Source: Halegenticoccus tardaugens
GTDB taxonomy: Archaea; Halobacteriota; Halobacteria; Halobacteriales; Haloferacaceae
Length of the DNA: 64,000 bases
NCBI RefSeq assembly: GCF_004116405.1
Contig: NZ_SDIC01000001.1
Location: 744,001 to 808,000 of the forward strand
Reading direction: 5' to 3'
This document shows positions 61,921 to 64,000 of the stretch, piece after piece; within the stretch, counting starts at the first letter, position 1; every line of letters starts with the position of its first letter. Under the pieces are notes generated by a model, which made no database searches, was not told where the DNA came from, and was given only the letters and a program-made list of their open reading frames with translations. The translations under genes were made by a program, and so were the position numbers.

Positions 61921-62055
61921 TTAGCTCCCGCGAAGGAACCGGAGCGCGAGGCCGAGCAGGACGACGAGAATTCCGAGGATCGTCGCGACGGGCGGCACCG
62001 GCACGAACAGGAGGACGATTCCGACGAGTATCACTCCGGTTGAGAGTCTGACCAT
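61921..62055 (-). CDS. 44-residue membrane microprotein
   Basis: An ATG at 62055 opens a 44-residue frame: MVRLSTGVILVGIVLLFVPVP, then PVATILGILVVLLGLALRFLRGS, ending TAA at 61921. Two hydrophobic segments around a Pro-rich turn (VPVPP) and a basic C-terminus give a hairpin-like membrane protein. The composition is non-random for this strand and similar two-helix microproteins are common in haloarchaea. Function unknown. It lies between the divergent sdhC promoter and the zinc-finger gene. Confidence 0.6.
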   Translation of the reverse strand: MVRLSTGVILVGIVLLFVPVPPVATILGILVVLLGLALRFLRGS

Positions 62056-62179
62056 ACCGTACGACACGGCGGACGGACAAATATGCGCTGGGGCCGCGGG
62101 CGCGAGGCCGCGTTTCGCCGGCAGCGCGACGGACCTTACGTAACTTCTATACCACCCGGGTCCCGACTCTCAAAAGAGT

Positions 62180-62572
62180 ATGAGTCAGTCTTACAATCGG
62201 GGCCTCATCGAGGACTTCGGCAGGTGGCGCGAGTTCTCGGCTGGCATGTGGGCCTGGATCTTCCACAAGTTCACCGGCTGGGTGCTCGTGGGCTATCTGT
62301 TCACGCACATCGCCGTCCTGTCGACGGCGCTGTCCGGCGCGGCTCCCTACACGGAGACGATCCAGGCGCTCGAAAGCCTGCTGGTCGTTCGCATCCTCGA
62401 GGTCGGGCTGCTCGCGGTCGCGGTGTTCCACATCCTCAACGGGCTGCGGCTGCTGCTCGTCGACCTCGGAATCGGGCTGGAAGCACAGGACAAGAGCTTC
62501 TACGCGTCACTCGTCCTGACGGGCGCGATCGTCGTCGCGAGCGTCCCGACGTTCGTCGCGGGGGTCTTCTGA
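62180..62572 (+). CDS. sdhC: Succinate dehydrogenase membrane subunit SdhC (cytochrome b556)
   Basis: A 130-residue membrane anchor of complex II with three helices. His residues in [22 protein letters not shown] and in [14 protein letters not shown] are candidate haem and quinone-site ligands, and the HKxTGW motif is typical of SdhC. A TATA-like ttctatacc near 62147 gives a short leader before the ATG. sdhD starts one nucleotide after the stop. First gene of sdhCDBA. Confidence 0.93.
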   Translation: MSQSYNRGLIEDFGRWREFSAGMWAWIFHKFTGWVLVGYLFTHIAVLSTALSGAAPYTETIQALESLLVVRILEVGLLAVAVFHILNGLRLLLVDLGIGLEAQDKSFYASLVLTGAIVVASVPTFVAGVF

Positions 62573-62573
62573 G

Positions 62574-62945
62574 ATGGCGGAGCGATACTCCTCGTTCCAG
62601 CCCGGCGGCCGCCGCTGGCTGTGGCAGCGCATCACCGCCGCGTTCCTCGTGATCGTGCTCGCGTTTCACTTCTTCCTCCTGCACTTCGTCTACCACGCGG
62701 ACGAGGTGACGTTCGCGCTGAGCAGCGCGCGGATGGAACAGTGGACGTACTACTCGCTCATGATCCTGTTTCTCGTGACGGCGACGTTCCACGGCGTCAA
62801 CGGCGTCTACAACGCGCTCGTCAACCAGGGTCTCTCGGGTAGCAAGAAGACGGCGGTGAAGTGGACGCTCGTCGCCGCGAGCGCCCTCCTCATCGTGCAG
62901 GGGATCCGCACCGCGAACGCGTGGGCCGGCCTCCCGACCTTCTAA
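62574..62945 (+). CDS. sdhD: Succinate dehydrogenase membrane subunit SdhD
   Basis: A 123-residue second membrane anchor with three helices. It starts MAERYSSFQPGGRRWLWQRITAAFLVIVLAFHFFLLHFVYH; His residues in the first helix and in TATFHGVNGVYNAL suit haem or quinone binding with SdhC. Gene order C-D-B-A and 1-nt and 3-nt gaps support the call. Short sequences like this are hard to assign outside context. Confidence 0.92.
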   Translation: MAERYSSFQPGGRRWLWQRITAAFLVIVLAFHFFLLHFVYHADEVTFALSSARMEQWTYYSLMILFLVTATFHGVNGVYNALVNQGLSGSKKTAVKWTLVAASALLIVQGIRTANAWAGLPTF

Positions 62946-62948
62946 CAC

Positions 62949-63830
62949 ATGAGCACCCCACAACAGAAACCCAAGAACCAGACCGAGACCGACACCGAAT
63001 CGGCCGACGAGGAGATCATCGCCGCCAGTTCGCCGCAGCAGCGGCGACTCCGCGAAAAGCGCGGCGAGGAGATCGAATCGCCGAAGGAAGTCGCAGAACA
63101 GGAGGACACGTACCACCTGAAGGTGTTCCGCTACGACCCGGAGGTCGCGGACAAACAGGAGCCGCGATTCGACGACTTCTACGTCCCCTACAAGCAGGGG
63201 ATGACGGTCCTCGACGCGCTCATCTACGCCCGAGACAGCTTCGATTCGAGCCTCACCTTCCGGCACTCCTGTCGGCAGGCCATCTGCGGCTCCGACGCGT
63301 TCTTCATCAACGGCCGCCAGCGGCTCGGCTGCCGGACGCAGCTTTCGGACCTCGACGAGCCGGTTCGCGTCGAGCCGCTCCCCCACCAGGAGGTCGTAAA
63401 GGACCTCGTCGTGGAGATGGAGCACTTCTACGACCAGATGGAGGCGGTCGAGCCGTACTTCCAGACGAACGACCTGCCCGATGGCGACCTGGAGGAACAG
63501 CGGCAGTCGCGCGAGAACCACGAGAAGATCAAGATGTCCACGCGCTGCATCTGGTGTGCCGCCTGCTACTCCTCGTGTAACATCGCCGCCGGCGACAACC
63601 AGTACCTCGGACCGGCGGCCATCAACAAGGCGTACCGGTTCGCGATGGACGAGCGCGAGGGCGAGGACCTGAAACAGCACCGGTTGCGGATCGTCGAGCA
63701 GGAACACGGCGTCTGGCGGTGTCAGACGCAGTTCTCGTGCACCGAGGTGTGTCCGAAGGACATCCCGCTCACGGAGCACATCCAGGAGCTGAAGCGCGAA
63801 GCGGTGAAAAACAACCTCAAGTTCTGGTAA
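62949..63830 (+). CDS. sdhB: Succinate dehydrogenase iron-sulfur subunit SdhB
   Basis: A 293-residue electron-transfer subunit. A polar N-terminal extension of ~50 residues precedes the ferredoxin domain. The 2Fe-2S site is SCRQAICGSDAFF...GC with Asp in the third ligand position, as in E. coli SdhB. The C-terminal 4Fe-4S and 3Fe-4S sites use CIWCAACYSSC near residue 200 and CTEVCPKDI near 263. It passes electrons from SdhA flavin to the membrane quinone site. sdhA follows after 15 nt. Confidence 0.96.
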   Translation: MSTPQQKPKNQTETDTESADEEIIAASSPQQRRLREKRGEEIESPKEVAEQEDTYHLKVFRYDPEVADKQEPRFDDFYVPYKQGMTVLDALIYARDSFDSSLTFRHSCRQAICGSDAFFINGRQRLGCRTQLSDLDEPVRVEPLPHQEVVKDLVVEMEHFYDQMEAVEPYFQTNDLPDGDLEEQRQSRENHEKIKMSTRCIWCAACYSSCNIAAGDNQYLGPAAINKAYRFAMDEREGEDLKQHRLRIVEQEHGVWRCQTQFSCTEVCPKDIPLTEHIQELKREAVKNNLKFW

Positions 63831-63845
63831 CCCAAGGTGAACTCA

Positions 63846-64000
63846 ATGTACGAACACGACGTACTCGTCGTCGGCGCGGGCGGTGCGGGACTCCGGGCGG
63901 CCATCGCGGCCCACGAGGAGGGAGCGGACGTCGCGATGGTGACGAAGCTCCACCCGGTCCGGAGCCACACCGGCGCGGCGGAAGGCGGGATCAACGCGGC
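63846..64000 (+). CDS. sdhA: Succinate dehydrogenase flavoprotein SdhA, 3' end outside window
   Basis: Only the first 51 residues are visible. [19 protein letters not shown] is the FAD-binding Rossmann motif, and [19 protein letters not shown] contains the His that carries the covalent 8-alpha-FAD in complex II flavoproteins. The enzyme oxidises succinate to fumarate. The gene runs off the right edge of the window. Confidence 0.95.
   Translation, partial: MYEHDVLVVGAGGAGLRAAIAAHEEGADVAMVTKLHPVRSHTGAAEGGINA

Noticed and set aside
1-64000. Intact insertion sequences, prophage, CRISPR-Cas or rRNA genes
   Set aside because: No transposase, integrase, phage structural, cas or rRNA sequence was recognised on either strand; only possible scars are reported.

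Overview
The window comes from a haloarchaeon (class Halobacteria). The DNA is very GC-rich and the proteins are strongly acidic. Exported proteins carry Tat (twin-arginine) signals with haloarchaeal lipoboxes. Promoters are TATA boxes 25-35 nt before near-leaderless starts. The markers are archaeal: rps13-rps4-rps11-rpoD, rpl18e-rpl13-rps9-rpoN-rpoK-eno-rps2, dodecin, PAC2, TrmB, HalOD1 and the methylaspartate cycle. I cannot name the genus from sequence alone.

Layout. 1-6.1 kb: membrane proteins, dodecin, a Usp protein, an MscS channel, a PAC2 protein, a TrmB regulator and a zinc-ribbon membrane protein. 6.2-18.1 kb: an aldo/keto reductase, then a sugar-uptake and oxidation locus with two near-duplicate binding lipoproteins, two permeases, an ATPase, a small membrane protein, two Gfo/Idh/MocA dehydrogenases and a xylose-isomerase-like TIM barrel; an eIF-2B-like isomerase faces it. 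18.3-19.8 kb: moaA and a MaoC hotdog protein. 19.8-26.5 kb: the specific enzymes of the methylaspartate cycle, mct divergent from mamA-mamB-mal-mch-citE. 26.5-30.3 kb: a decayed toxin-antitoxin remnant, a DrrAB-type ABC exporter and two NAD(P)-binding proteins. 30.4-36.6 kb: tRNA-Ser, the ribosomal protein and RNA polymerase operon with an embedded tRNA-Leu, enolase and S2. 37.6-45.3 kb: two PrkA kinases, YeaH and SpoVR in one overlapping operon. 45.5-51.3 kb: a wHTH membrane protein, tRNA-Glu, an HAD/ECH beta-oxidation fusion, a HalOD1 protein, and a RimK-RimB fusion divergent from an AstE/AspA-like hydrolase. 51.5-60.9 kb: a branched-chain amino acid ABC transporter whose binding protein is separated from livHMGF by a GH3 glycosidase, a nitroreductase and a LysE-like protein. 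61-64 kb: three small proteins and sdhCDB with the start of sdhA.

Together these suggest a heterotroph that imports sugars and amino acids, oxidises fatty acids to acetyl-CoA, and assimilates acetyl-CoA through the methylaspartate cycle, with succinate dehydrogenase shared by the TCA cycle. The most interesting non-coding signals are three evenly spaced 19-nt hairpins before tRNA-Leu, a 10-bp-period tandem array between mch and citE, three TGATCAT-type repeats across the mct/mamA control region, and a shared operator-like element before the two duplicated sugar-binding protein genes.
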